Part shown: piece after piece, positions 34,678 through 46,683 of the stretch
How positions within the stretch are numbered: the first letter of the stretch is position 1
Layout of the letters: each line of letters starts with the position of its first letter
Program-made: the position numbers and the translations under genes
Notes under the pieces: generated by a model
The model's database searches: none
Told to the model about the DNA's origin: nothing
The model's input: only the letters and a program-made list of their open reading frames with translations
Assembly (NCBI GenBank): GCA_015680685.1
Contig: MNCI01020816.1
Location: 1-63,600 of the forward strand
From: Gnetum montanum
Lineage: Eukaryota; Streptophyta; Gnetopsida; Gnetales; Gnetaceae
Reading direction: 5' to 3'
DNA: 63,600 nt

Positions 34678-34839
34678 ATTGTTAGTCTTACATGCACCAT
34701 CTAGTCTTAGCAAGATCATCATTTACTTCGTTGGAATGGACCCATGATAGTGAAATCTACACACACTAGGTGGTTTAAGTAAAAGAATAAGGCACACTAG
34801 TTCAGTTGTTAGCTAACATCAAAAATATCTTATTCTCAC

Positions 34840-37360
34840 AGGTAAGACATATCTAGCCCACCAGTGTCACAGGAATGTCAGGTGGTATATGCACATCCAG
34901 ATGAGTATATCCCTAACTTCACCTTTATCCTACATCAGAATGAGCATCTGCGATGGTGGGATATGGAGGGTAACATCATATTACCTCTTGATTGATCGGT
35001 TCCTAGAATGCTACTTCAAAATATTAGCAAACTAGGCATTCAAGACCATGGTGTAGAATACATCATGGAGGATCATGACTACTGAGATTATCGTCCTAAT
35101 GAGGCATAATGTGCATGGGACCGACAATAGGCAAAAATCATAAACACATAAAGGGGAAATAGTACAATAACCCTTTATTCCTTTAGTACCCTCTTGATGA
35201 TGAGGAACCTATTTTTCACAATTTCCATTCTACCGAACCTCCTCTGATGCATCTGATCATCTAGTCCATCATTCAAAGTAAACAATCAAGTGACCAAGAG
35301 CACCAACATGATGAGGGATCATGCAAGAAAGATTATGAAAAAGGAAAAGATGGACATGAAGATCGGGGTAATCATCAGAGCAGAGGAAGATATCGACACT
35401 GGGACGGTGGAAATTCTCCTTCCTCTTCTTCATCTTCTCATTCCACCTTTTCTTCACCAAGTTTTGACTCCAATCGTAACTGTAGTAGGAAGGATCAGGA
35501 TGATGGCGAACGAAAGGATCGACAAGATTGTAAGGATTGATAGGGATGACATGAGAAAAACCATGACCAATCACGTGAGTCTCATCATCAAGAAAGAAGA
35601 GGCATTCAAAATTTCCCTAGACATCATGGCCAACAATAGGACTATGACTCAGATAAACCACTACTAGCTACTTGAAGCATGCTTAACATAGCCAAGGCAG
35701 TTCAAATACCTAGTAGGCACTTGAAAGATAGTTGAATCAAGCACCTTCACATGAACAATATTCCCAAATTTGAGGGGGGATACAATTGTGATCCACAGAC
35801 TCACCTACAAGCATTCCATGATGATTGCACCCTATAGAATATAGACAATGATTGGAAAAAAATCAAGTTGTTCCCCTGAACACTCATCAAGGAAGTGGAA
35901 AATTGGTATGGGTCTTTGGAACCAAAATTAATCAGACAATGGAGTACAATGCTGGAAATTTTCAATGATAAGTAACAAACCTACTCTAGAGTCGCTAATA
36001 TAAGATGACATATCCAAGGGTGGAAATAGGGTGGTCATGAACCCTTGGATGCAACCATGGATAGATATTACTCATTATTACATTAATTCCCTAGTCATGG
36101 CTATTCTTAGCAAGAACAGCTCTAGCATATCATAGATGGGCTTCACTTTGAAATAAGAAAGACCTTAAGCATTTATGCTCAGGGACGGCTATCTGAGTTG
36201 AGGGCCCATCAACTGCAACATCTCATTCAGTAGGTGGCCAAATAGGAATGGGAATTAAGGAAAAAAAAGAGTGTAGAGAAGTATAATCAATACCTTTCCA
36301 TCCAAAGGAAGGAAGTCTAATTTTGTGAAGAGGAGGAAGAATCACCACTAGATGAAGCAGTGAATCGAAAAACCTTACCCATACAAAAAATTTCCTCTGA
36401 AATTTTGGCCAAGGTTGACAAGATGTGGGATTCTTTGGATGAAAGGTTCTAAATCATCCTTAAAATTATGGAGGAATCGAAAGAGTGAAGTAATGAGCGA
36501 GATCGGCAAAGGAGAAGAGAAGCTGAACATGCCTACCATAAAGGTAAGGGTAAATTTGTTGCAGCAAAATGGGTTGTAGACTCTAACATAGAGAAGGATG
36601 ATGGATGTGACATATGCTAGTATGAGCATCCTAAGGGGTGTTTCCTAGTGGTGTCACATCTACAAGAGTCTGGGGTGTATGTGTTGAATCATTGTTTGCC
36701 AAAATGATAAACACCCTAAAATTACCTTATCCACAGGGCAATCCCAGGCAGTTCCAACAACAACAAGGTTATTATCCAAGTGGAGTGCCATCACAACCCT
36801 ATGATTATTACTAGTAATGGAAACATCCACAATTGTTGGGGATGCCACCTCCAAGGCAACAGTACCCTTATCGACAACCATATCCTTACGAATACTACGT
36901 TTAGCAACTAGTCTCCCCGTGGGACTCTTCTTGTCATGCACTATTTCAAACTCATTACCACCCCCCAAAATACTTTCAAACTTAGTATTCATCACCTTAA
37001 GGGAATAACCCACATCTCTACTATCCTCTATCACATTCTCCTGTCATACCTACTCATCAACCCCCCACTTTGCTACCTCCTACTCCACCTATGTAGGGAG
37101 AGATACCACAATAGCCACAACAACATAATGCCATGAGGGTTGTCAACTTACAACTAGCTTCTCAGCTAAGTGGACCACAGTTATAACCATAGAAAAATCC
37201 TTTTTTTAGGCCCAATATTCCAAACATACCCTCACATTCACCTATGGCTAGTTCCTCTGAACCTCTAATCACCTCCATCATGCAACCCTTCAAGAAACCT
37301 TCAAGCCAAACACCCTCCACAATATAAACCATCATGCTAACACATACTGTGATGGACTGG
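34840..37360 (+). pseudogene. Gag of element B
   Basis: The N-terminal domain (VYAHPDEYIPNFTFILHQNE, about 34890) is homologous to A2 gag. A Ser/Arg/Asp-rich linker follows (35360-35650). The Retrotrans_gag-like core is at about 35730-36010 with NNIPKFEGGYNCDPQTHLQA and WYGSLEPKLIRQWSTMLEIF. A Cys/His stretch with YEHPKGCF (about 36615) could bind RNA. The C-terminal tail is rich in Gln, Pro and Tyr (QFQQQQGYYPSGVPSQPYDY, about 36745). Open minus-strand frames over this region (35269-35574, 36660-37034) are shadows. Several stops and frame changes; dead. Confidence 0.78.
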
Positions 37361-37379
37361 ATAAAGGCAAGTCATCTTC

Positions 37380-40300
37380 CTTGAAAATTAACTAATCTTG
37401 GGAGTCCCCTCATATACCTTCAAGTGGTAGGAAATGAGCCATGCAAAGCTCTCTTGGATTCGGGGTTAGGAATCAATTTTATTTCACACGATATGTACAA
37501 GACTTGGAACCTGCCCTCGATAAAGAACAACAGCATTTGGCTTGAGATGGCATACCAATCCATAATTGTTCCCTTGGGATTAGTAGAAGATAGCATGACC
37601 ACCATTTGTGGGTGGTCCTATCCTACTGACTTCCTGGTCGTTTAGGTTGATAATTGCAAGGGGAATTTCCCAATCATAATGGGAAGAGCCTGGATTAGCA
37701 TGGTGGATGCATGATTGGGACTCCAAGATCTTTCCCTTGAAATTTCAAAAGAAAATTCTTTTGGAAAGATCAAGAAAAAGCACATTCCATGCATTGCGTA
37801 CAATGACTTAGGGTGCAACTATGTGCAACAACTTTGGTTTGCTAAGTGGACATCCATTCAAGCATGCAATCGATGTGCCGAAGAATCACAAGTTCAACGA
37901 TGCATGTACGCAGTAGCCACTAATTAAGAAGGCACCTAGTGGCTGACCATTGACTCTAATAGTAGCACTTTATGCATGGAACCATCTAAGGGCCTTGTAT
38001 ATGCCTATATGGAAAGTATGGATGAATTGGAAAAGGTCCATCAACAAGTCTCTGCTATTGATGATAGTGATGATTGGGGAAAGCTACAAATCCCTGAAAG
38101 CTTTAGACAGAAGACCTTGGAACTGAAAACCTTACTGGCTAATCTAGAATATGCATTCTTGTAGAATGACAAGCTGGTAATCATCAATGCCACTCTTTCT
38201 CCTAGTCAAAAGAAGAGACTGCTAAATATAGTAAACAAATGGATGGCTACTTTTGCATGGTCATATCATGAATTGACGAGAGTTTACCCTAGGGTATGCG
38301 AACATCAAATCTATATTGACTCCATGAAGCCACGATGACAACCAAAAAGATGGTTGAACCCCAAACTAAAGCAAGTTTTCAAGGATGAAATTGAACAAGT
38401 GTTGAAAGTAGGGTTCATCTATTTCATTGCAAATAGTGAATGGGTTAGTCAACTCATTATTGTGCCAAATAAGGGTGGAAAATGAAGGGTCTATATAGAT
38501 TTTTGACTACTAAACATGGCAACCTTCAAAGATCACTTTCCACTTTTGTTTGTGGATCAAGTGTTAGATACCATTGTAGGGCATTGTTACTATAGCTTTT
38601 TGGATGGTTATAGTGGCTATAACCGAATCCAAATTGCACCTGGAGACCAAGCCAAGACAACATTTACAAGTCCCTAGGGAACTTTCACATATAAGAAGAT
38701 GCCCTTTGGCTTGTGTAATGCAACTGCAATTTCCAATGCCTTGTCCTTAGCATCTTTCAACAACAGATTAGCAATGGGGTAGAAGTCTTCATGGATGAAT
38801 TCTCTACCTATGGAGCAAAATTTGAACAAGCCTTGGACCACCTTGAGAAAATTTACGGCTCAACTAGAAAAAGAGTCACTTGAAGGTCTAATAGGGCATT
38901 ATTCTAGGGCATCACATTTCACAAGTAGGGATTGGTGTAGATCCTGAAAAAATTAGAATCATCTAAGGAATCACTAGTCAAATAAGTACTATAAAAGATG
39001 TTTAGTCATTCTTTGGCGACATTGGTTATTACTGACACTTCATCAAGAATTTTTCGAAGATCTCCAAGCCATTAGTGGAACTAACAAAGAAATACATTCC
39101 ATTTTTCTAGACCACAGAATGCGAATCCACATTCCAAACACTCAAACAGAAACTCATAGAAAGTCTAATTCTATCAGCACCTGACTATTCTAAACCTTTT
39201 CATATCATGACGGATGCATCTAATTATGCATTGGGATCCATGCTTACATAGTTGGATAAATAGTGATATCCATATTATATCCACTATGTAAGCTAAAGCA
39301 TTATGGATGCTCAGCTCAACTACACCACTACCGAAAAGGAATTAATGACGATGGTGTTTTCCTTTGAAAAATTTCGACACTATGTGCTCTGGTACAAGGT
39401 GTTTGTACATACTGACCATAGTGTCATCAGGTTCCTGATGAACAAACCAATGGTGAGTCCCTGTATCATATGGTGGCTTATGATCCTTTAGGAATTTGAC
39501 CTTACTATGGTAGACAGGAAGCAAACTAAGAATGTGGTTGCTAATCACTTATCTCGGTTATGATGGGATGACACATAGGAGGAGGAACCACTCTCTAATC
39601 AATTTCCAAATGAACTTCTCTTTGCTGGAGTAATCACTAAGGAGATGCCCACAGGATCAACCTAGTTCAATGACATCCTCACCTAATTACCAAAAGAGTG
39701 GGATCATCGGAAGAAGTAGCATTTTCTTCACAAGGCCAAGCACTTCATGGAAATCAACGGACACCTTTACAAGGTGTGTGCAGATGGCTTGGTTCGATGG
39801 TGCATCCCTAATGTGGATACATTATGTGTCCTCCATCATGCTAATGAGGGTTCTTGTGGGGGCCACTATGCTAGACAATGCATGGCCATTCAGATCTTGC
39901 TTGTGGAATATTATTGGTCCACACTCTTCAAAGATGTGCAATGGTTTGCTTGCTCCTGTGAATGATGTTAGAGAGATGGTGGAATAACTACATGAATGGG
40001 GGGACCCCAACAGTGGATCTAGCCACTAGAACCCTTTAATATTTGGGGCATTGACTTCATGGATTCTATCACACCCATGTCTAATAAGAAGACGTACATC
40101 ATCATCACTGTAGACTACTATACTAAGTTGGTAGAGGTAGTAGCCATCATCGATTTTTCCTCAAACACAGCTACATGATTTGTCCAACAACAAATCATGA
40201 ATAGGTTTGGAATGCCACATGCACTCATTTAAGACAATGGAACTCATTTCATCAGTGACTTCGATCTTGACTTATCGACTAGTAGCCAGTGACTTGAGTC

Positions 40301-40590
40301 TTGACTTATCGACTAGTAGCCCTATCATCAAATGAGATGCACAAGGCCTATCTTCAAAAACATCATGATCTTAGGATTTGAAAAGTAACATTTTAATGAC
40401 AAGATAAGGTACTCTACTAGAACCTCACACATGTACCACAATGTACTAAGTTTTAAACATTGTGGAAGGGAGCTTATATTTTTTCTAAAACCTTTCCATC
40501 TAGGGCCTTACTTATACACAAACCTGAGGATCCCATGCAAACAAAGTTAGTTAATATGCAAAAATTAAAACCCTTCCATGAACTCCAATG
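37380..40590 (+). pseudogene. Pol of element B: protease, RT, RNase H, integrase
   Basis: Protease: LLDSGLGINFIS with the catalytic Asp codon at 37457, then IIMGRAW (about 37675). RT: LKVGFIYFIANSEW (about 38402), LDGYSGYNRIQIA (about 38600), YKKMPFGLCNATA (about 38690) and VFMDEFSTYG (about 38785, second Asp of FMDD changed to Glu). RNase H: MTDASNYALGSML (about 39207) and TTTEKELMTMVFSFEKFRHY (about 39325). Integrase: zinc finger (39820-39970), NIWGIDFMD (about 40038), RFGMPHALI. The core then breaks at 40253 into a 34-bp duplication and resumes only in the C-terminal part (40330-40590, QDKVLY, THVPQ, FHEL). The catalytic Glu region is deleted. Motifs point to the Athila lineage. Confidence 0.85.
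40254..40321 (+). repeat. 34-bp direct duplication at integrase deletion junction
   Basis: Two copies of a unit starting AGTGACTT and ending CGACTAGTAGCC (40254-40287, 40288-40321). They sit where the middle of the integrase core is missing, as filler typical of error-prone break repair. Confidence 0.85.
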
Positions 40591-41323
40591 AACTAGTTCT
40601 GCTACCCTCTCATCACACAACCAACCTCGTTCCATTTTTTAGATCTCCTCCTCTCAACTTAGTCGTGGGGAAGATCACCTTCTATGCTAACCAATTCTAC
40701 TGGCTCCTCAGTTGTTTTTGCAAGTTTTTATTTTACACCTTTTTTTTACATCATTCGTACGTTTGTCATTCTTTCTCACTTTTTCCTTATTTATTTACTC
40801 ATCCATTTATTTTTTTTATTTATATATATATGTATGTATGTTCTTATCTTCCATTTTTTTTATACTTTTCATTAATAAGCCATCTTATTGTCACTCATAC
40901 TATTCTCTTTGTAGTTAGTGTACTAGTGTAGTTGTTTCTCTTTGCGATGGGTTGTGTGATATGGTCCACCTATTATATCTAGCTCCCACCTTCACATAGT
41001 TGTTCTAGGTATCCACGTTGAACTCTCATTTCATGTAACAGGTAGTGAGTCCACATCATCCACCCATCCACCCACTCCATGGTTTTCCTCATTTTGGAAA
41101 CATGCAATCCCTTTTAATTAAAAACAACTTTAATTAATTCATGACTTGCATAGTTTCCAAACTTGAGAAGGATCCAATGGTTTGAATAAGGTGTGACTTC
41201 AAGGGGAATGCAAAATTCTTCGCACTTTTCTATTCCCTTGTATGCGAGCATGTGTCCTCACGGACTTTTTACCACTCCATATCCTCTCCTAACTAGAAGT
41301 TACATGGCAATTTGTACTTGCAT

Positions 41324-41462
41324 GGTGTGGTCCTCATCACTCAAAAAAATGATGAGGATTCAAAGCACACCCCTTGGCCAAATGCATGTGAAAATGCATG
41401 GGTCTTTTCATGGTGTGGTTCCCATCGAAAAAAACAAACACATCGAAATTCAAAGCACACCC
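41324..41462 (+). other. Two tandem hairpins in B spacer
   Basis: Hairpin 1: GGTGTGGTCCTCATCA (41324-41339) with TGATGAGGATTCAAAGCACA plus CC (41350-41372). Hairpin 2: GGTGTGGTTCCCATCGA (41412-41428) with TCGAAATTCAAAGCACACC (about 41443-41462). Outer stems are the same as in A1 (5384-5448); inner stems differ yet still pair. Confidence 0.5.
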
Positions 41463-42200
41463 CTTAGACCGCCTCTAACTCAACCCCTTTTTCACTTCCT
41501 TTCGGTCACTCATATTGGAGTGGTGGTTATTGGAAGCATTCTTCTACCCCAAGGTGATGGACTAGTATTCAAGTGTTGCTATGATGTCACTACATGTGGT
41601 TGGTTTTGGGTTTGGACTAAGGATGAATCCTACTGGGTCCCTTAATTACATACTTCACAAGGGATTTCTTGTGATCCACTTTAGGAATTCCATCTCACTC
41701 CCTCTTCTCTCCATCATTTTCTACCCATTATTCACCTCACTATCATTTTTATGTCCTGAATTTCCATCGTGCTTTACTCAAACTTCTAATTCTTCAATTG
41801 GTTCTCACGGATTTTGGATATTAACTTGCAGTTACCATTAATTAATTATGGGGTTCATGAACTCCTATGTTGATGATATGTAAGGGCTACTAAGGTTACT
41901 GCTTGCTATGGGAAGGACCCACTTGCATATCCTTTGGTTCCATTTGTTAATCTCCTATCCCCTTGATATGGTTGGTCAATCGTTTCTATGCTAACCATAG
42001 CATGGTCCCTCGTCTATAGAGTTCTATACTATGACATTCTCCTCATTTCGACTCTTCTTCTAGTTACAATCTTCCTTCCTCTTTCACTCATACTATTCTC
42101 TGGTCTCTGCAACCTCGAATCACCCTCATGTTGTGCTCCAATTCATAGCTTTGGACTTTTTCTCTAATGGTAAACACAAGTCAACATTCACAGCACAACT

Positions 42201-42292
42201 GCATCAACTAGGCCCCATATATGTATCCCCTTGCATTTATGTAGCCTCATTTACATAGCCCTATCAACGCATGGCAACAATACTATATATTC
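42201..42292 (+). promoter_or_regulatory. Internal U3-like promoter module of B
   Basis: CATCAACTAGGCC (42202-42214) and GTAGCCTCATTTACATAGCC (42241-42260) match CATCGACTAGGCC and GTAGCCACGTTGACATGACC of the B 5' LTR, 39 against 35 bases apart. A TATA-like ACTATATATT follows. It lies 0.5 kb before the accessory ORF. Homology is seen; promoter activity is inferred. Confidence 0.55.
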
Positions 42293-42700
42293 CCCCATTA
42301 TGCCTTTGGAATTTGTCCATTTGTTCACAACACTAGGGGAGTTTTTCCAATTCTCTATGCCAACACTTCTTTTTGAGCACAACACTTTTCCACCGTGTGT
42401 CCTAATCCAACCATTCTTTTAACCCTTTCACAATCGGAGGTATGCTTTTCATCATGGGGGGTGAGGTCTATAATTATTATAATTATCAGAGACTTAACAC
42501 CTCTTAGGGGATAGATAAGGAAAAAAATAATACAGCTATAAATTACAACTCATTATGTTTTATTATTTTTCTAACCCCTCAACTACACTCCGAGGAACCT
42601 AATAGGATGCACATGCCATTGCATAGCTAGGTCAAAATGAGAAGGTGTATGATTGCCATTTTGAGCAACTTATATACACATTTTAATTCATGGTTATGCT

Positions 42701-45566
42701 ATGACTACAAAACGCACCTAAACCAAGGCATCCAAGGGGAGAAGGACCATCCCAACCAAGGGACAAGCAACCTAGAATGAGAAGAGGACAAGGCACATAA
42801 CCTCCAAAGCATGCAGAGGGCTCACACACAACTAGCCCCCTTCGCAAAGAAGCTGACGTGGAATCTATTTGTTAGATTTTCAAAGAGGATGTCCCTGGTG
42901 AACAATTGTAAAGGGATGAGACTCCTATGGTAGCACCATGACTTGAGGTCACCCTAACCTAAGCCTGTATTGATGCTATCAAGTTGAGGGAGCTGCAATG
43001 AACATTCCTTCAGGAGTTAAACTTCGGACCGTTTCTAGAGAATGCACCAAAAGAAGTTAGAACCCAACAGCAAAATTTGCATATGTGGCCAATCATCACC
43101 TCTAGTGGTGAATGGTACCTAGGAGAAACTTACCTCTTCTAGATGAATTGGCAACTGAGGTCTAGAGTAGGAATCAAAGACATTTGTGTCTCTTACTCTG
43201 CTGAAGTAATTACACAAGCTCTAGGGTTGCCAGAGATTGGAATTGACGTGGTAGAGATTTCTAAACAAGTAGAGCCTGAGGTAAAAGGGGAGTGGATCAA
43301 GTAGTGCTATAGGGTAGAACACAAGGAGTTTGGCACCCTAACCACCACAAAGAGAGTTTATTCAAAAATCACATCTTACCACTTAAATCCAATAGTAAGA
43401 CCCAACAAGATCATTTCCTTCTCTACTCATGCATGTGCCACTCTAAGAAAAAAGCTCCCCAGCAACATTCCAAAATTTCTTTTCCTAGAGATTGAGAAGA
43501 GATTTGCTAAAAATGAATGTAAAAGGTGAGCTCTACCCTTTCCTTGCCTAATTAGAAAATTGTGCAAATGGGCAAGGATAGCATGATATGCTAATGGCAC
43601 ACTTTGTCATGTCCCAATTGCCTCATGGTGGGAGATGATGAAGGACAAGACTCCGACCACAACACAACTTAGAGAAGAGAAGCAACCACCTCCACCACTT
43701 GTGCAAATAACAAGGTTGACTTCGTAGACAATCATAGAACACATACGTGAGATTTGACAATCACTCTTAAGCCAACAAGAGAGATCAGTAGGAACTGGTG
43801 GAGGAGAAGACACTTTAGTCTATCGCCCTACGATGAGCCATCTTGAGCAAGTGGCTCGATCAGTGCGTCTACTAGAGAGAGCAGGGTTAATGTTTTCTGT
43901 TGCTTAAACACGAGTGCCTACTAGAACTGATCCCAATGTCCAAGAAGTAATGGTGTCCACCCAACAATTATTTCCTAAAATTTTAAGAAATGCTTGTACT
44001 TTTTTGATGCGCTTGGAGGATGGAGACGGGGTGACTATTCTAGTAATGCAACACTAGGGATAAGAAGTTATGACTAAAGCGGTTGCTGACACAATTGCTA
44101 CAGCCCTTAATGCACCTATGGTGCCTGTACCAAATGTGCATGGACTCAAGGATGTACAGATGTCTACAAGAGCTTCATTTAGAAAAATCAACATAGCCCA
44201 ACATGAAGAGTTGTTGGATAGACTAGTGGGAACCAAGCAACTACTTTTAGATGTCTTTAATCTTTTAGAAAAAATTACTTCAACCCAGTCAAAGCTGCTC
44301 TCAGCAAGGGGCAAGTACCTCATCTTAGAGGGGCAACTTGAAGTAGCACAAGTGGATCATCAATGCTTGGCGGTGAAAGTTTCCTAATTAAGGGTCCAAC
44401 TTGCTGATCTAGCTCTCCTCAACCATGAACTCACTAGGGATGAAGCTTTTCAATAGCTTCAAACTAAACATCAGATAGTTGAGGGTGAGTGAGAGTTGGC
44501 AATATTTGACAAGTCCTTAATAGATGCTCGTTCTTACCATCTAAACAAGGACTTGATAGAGGTTCGCCAGGAGAATGTCAGGCTGACCATAGAAGTTCAT
44601 CACCTACGTAATGTTGGTGTTGAGAATCAACACATGAAAAAATTCATCCATTAATAGCAGGAGGATCTAGCTAGGATAAACACTAATGTGAGGAGATTAG
44701 CAGCTAAAAATCATAATCTGTTTATGGAGGAAGTTTGAGCCTTGATACAAAAATTAGCAATTGAAATTTCCACTTGGAAAAATGAGGTCCTTAATTTTGA
44801 ACAAGTAAAAAATCACTATAGGGACTAGGTGGGATTGCAAAAAAAAGAGTAAATGAAAAAGAGATTCAAGTCACAAAGGATAAAATGAACCAAGCACTCT
44901 AGCAGCTCTAGGATGGAGGTGAGGTGCGGTAGCCCATCTTCAATGGCTTGAACACCTACAACTAGGCTAAGATGTATCTGAAGGAGCTATAGATTGAAGA
45001 GATGATGGAATACAGAGTTAACCAATCTCTATTATGCAAACCTAGCTACGCTAATAGATGGAAGGCAATGGTCTAACCTAGAAAAGTAAGTGGCCACCTC
45101 ATATTCTTTATACAAGGGTGAGTTCCAAATGCATAAAGGAATAAAACAAAAGTTAGAAATAGCAAATGTGAAACTTGAAGTTCTCTACACCTATTTTGAA
45201 GGACAACATGTGGATGGAGAGAACTTGGTTAGACAAATGAATGATTTCCAGCAAGTACAAACATCGATCTAAGTGTTTGATATCAAATGAAAATAATTCG
45301 CTGGTTGGTTTATCAAATTGAAGGAACTCTTTTGTGCACTTCTATGTCTTTAGGATGTTCCTATTCTAGCACACATTGGTGAAGCTGCCTAGATAGTAAA
45401 CAATCCTAGAAGCAAAGAAGATAAAATGAGGGCATTGTTGGAGGCTTTTTAAATGCCTCCAAAAGTTGCAGTTACTATAGGGCAACCATCATCAATGCCA
45501 CAACCGCCACATGCACTAGAAGCTAGTGAAGGCTCATCAGAACCATCGCCACTAGGGATGGTGTGA
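42701..45566 (+). pseudogene. Accessory ORF of element B (about 950 codons)
   Basis: The likely start ATG is at 42701; the conserved domain is in a different frame from about 42969, and the end is TGA at 45564-45566. N-terminal domain: ELNFGPFLENAPKEVRTQ, MWPIITSSGEWYLGETYLF, CATLRKKLPSNIPKF and LPFPCLIRKLCKWARIA (about 43530). It resembles the putative plant transposon protein domain of Athila-type post-pol ORFs. A long coiled coil follows; the best open part is 44070-44387 (DRLVGTKQLLLDVFNLLEKI), continuing to about 45290. The C-terminal motif is DVPILAHIGEAA, then NPRSKEDKMRALLEAF. It is the most diverged of the three copies. The substrate and role are unknown. Confidence 0.72.
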
Positions 45567-45766
45567 CCTTCTCCAGCAACTTTAGCATTTTTCTGCAGGG
45601 TGTTCAATTTTGTCTCTAAACACCACAATTTTGTAATTTATTTTTTCTGTACACCCAGGCACTTGGTATGTTAATAAAGTTAGTGTGTGTGTAAATGTGT
45701 TTTGTCGTGTGTACCATCAATAACTTCATACCTTACAAATTGTAATAAACTCAAGGATGATTTTTT

Positions 45767-45783
45767 ACTCAGTTGTGGGGGTA
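45767..45783 (+). other. Polypurine tract of B
   Basis: ACTCAGTTGTGGGGGTA directly precedes the 3' LTR. The 200 bases before it, after the accessory ORF, show nothing coding. Confidence 0.75.
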
Positions 45784-46678
45784 TGATGAAGTGTTTAGTT
45801 GATACGTTAATTGGGCCAAATTAACAGAGCCTTGTTGATGTGGCCACGTTGACGTAACCTCGTTGATGTATCCATACATGCATTAACATGATCCTGTTAA
45901 TGCAGAGTCTGTCTCTAGCTATAAATATGTGCACACCTGCTACATTTATGGCATCTTTTAGAGTAGTTGTAGCAAAACTCTTGCAGTTTGTTCCCATAAG
46001 AGTTAGAATATTTTCCAAGTGCCTGCACTAGATGTGAGAATGGTGTATGGCTATTTATTTGAGAGCTAATGTGCCTAAGCCCATTGGTGTGATCGGCAAT
46101 AAAGACAAACTTTTTGAGCATTCCTTGTAGCATTTGGATTTAATCACTTAAGCATTTAACAATTTAATATTTCAATGCTTTAATAATTCCAAAAACTTTT
46201 ATTGTTATCAATTTACTATTATTTTCCTTTCATATTTTATGAGAACCATAGGCATGACCATCTCAAACATATATCAAACACTTGGTAACCTAGTGATGCT
46301 TAACATCTAGTAATCCAGTAGTGGTTAGGGTATGCTCAAGATGTGCACAAAAGATGGGATTAGTTGCTTATGCTAGGGAGAGTTAGGTGATAGAGTAGAA
46401 TAATTATGAATTACACAAATTTCCATTTCCTACAATTAAAGAATTAGACCTTAAAAGATAAACAAGAAAACCAATAAAAACCATTCACCTCAATCTCACT
46501 TAACCATCGCTTTAGAATATCACAAGTGAGGTTGGAAAGACAATGATCATTCTAACTAAGGTTTTGTTCGCTAGCGTTCAATGTATGCAAGTGCTTGTAG
46601 CCTACGAAATTTGACTGAGTCACACATGAATGCTTGTGATTCGTATGGTTGGGTGTAGGGGTACCTTGCCCCTCATCA
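45784..46678 (+). repeat. 3' LTR of element B (895 bp)
   Basis: Collinear with the 5' LTR over its whole length. TATA is TATAAAT (45920-45926); AATAAA is at 46098-46103. Confidence 0.93.
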
Positions 46679-46683
46679 AGCAG

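Larger units (their letters stand above)
40591..42700 (+). other. Element B spacer between pol and accessory ORF
   Basis: No gene is supported; the Phe-rich frame at 40578-40931 is a translation of T-rich DNA. Landmarks in order: PPT-like TTAGTCGTGGGGAAGATC (40660-40677), T-rich tract, GGTGTGACTTCAAGGGG (41190-41206), two hairpins (41324-41462), block TATGGGAAGGACCCACT (about 41907-41923), U3-like promoter module (42201-42292), and a PPT-like TCATGGGGGGTGAGG near 42453. The order matches that of the other elements. Confidence 0.65.
33765..46678 (+). mobile_element. Athila-type Ty3 element B, 12.9 kb, nested in copia F2 gag
   Basis: Two LTRs of 895 bp each (33765-34659, 45784-46678) bound primer site, gag, pol, spacer, accessory ORF and polypurine tract. 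Flanks are AGTAG (33760-33764) and AGCAG (46679-46683), a 5-bp duplication with one transition. The F2 gag sequence GGTTCAAGCCAAAG continues at 46684 exactly as in F1 near 14117, confirming the host site. The LTRs are about 85% alike by eye. The integrase catalytic core carries a deletion with a 34-bp duplication (40254-40321). Confidence 0.94.

Noticed and set aside
35269-35574. 101-codon minus-strand frame
   Set aside because: Shadow of the Ser/Arg/Asp-rich gag linker of element B.
36660-37034. 124-codon minus-strand frame
   Set aside because: Shadow of the gag tail of element B on the opposite strand; no domain.
40578-40931. Phe-rich membrane-like protein after B pol
   Set aside because: Translation of the T-rich spacer tract; other elements have T-rich tracts there without a conserved frame.
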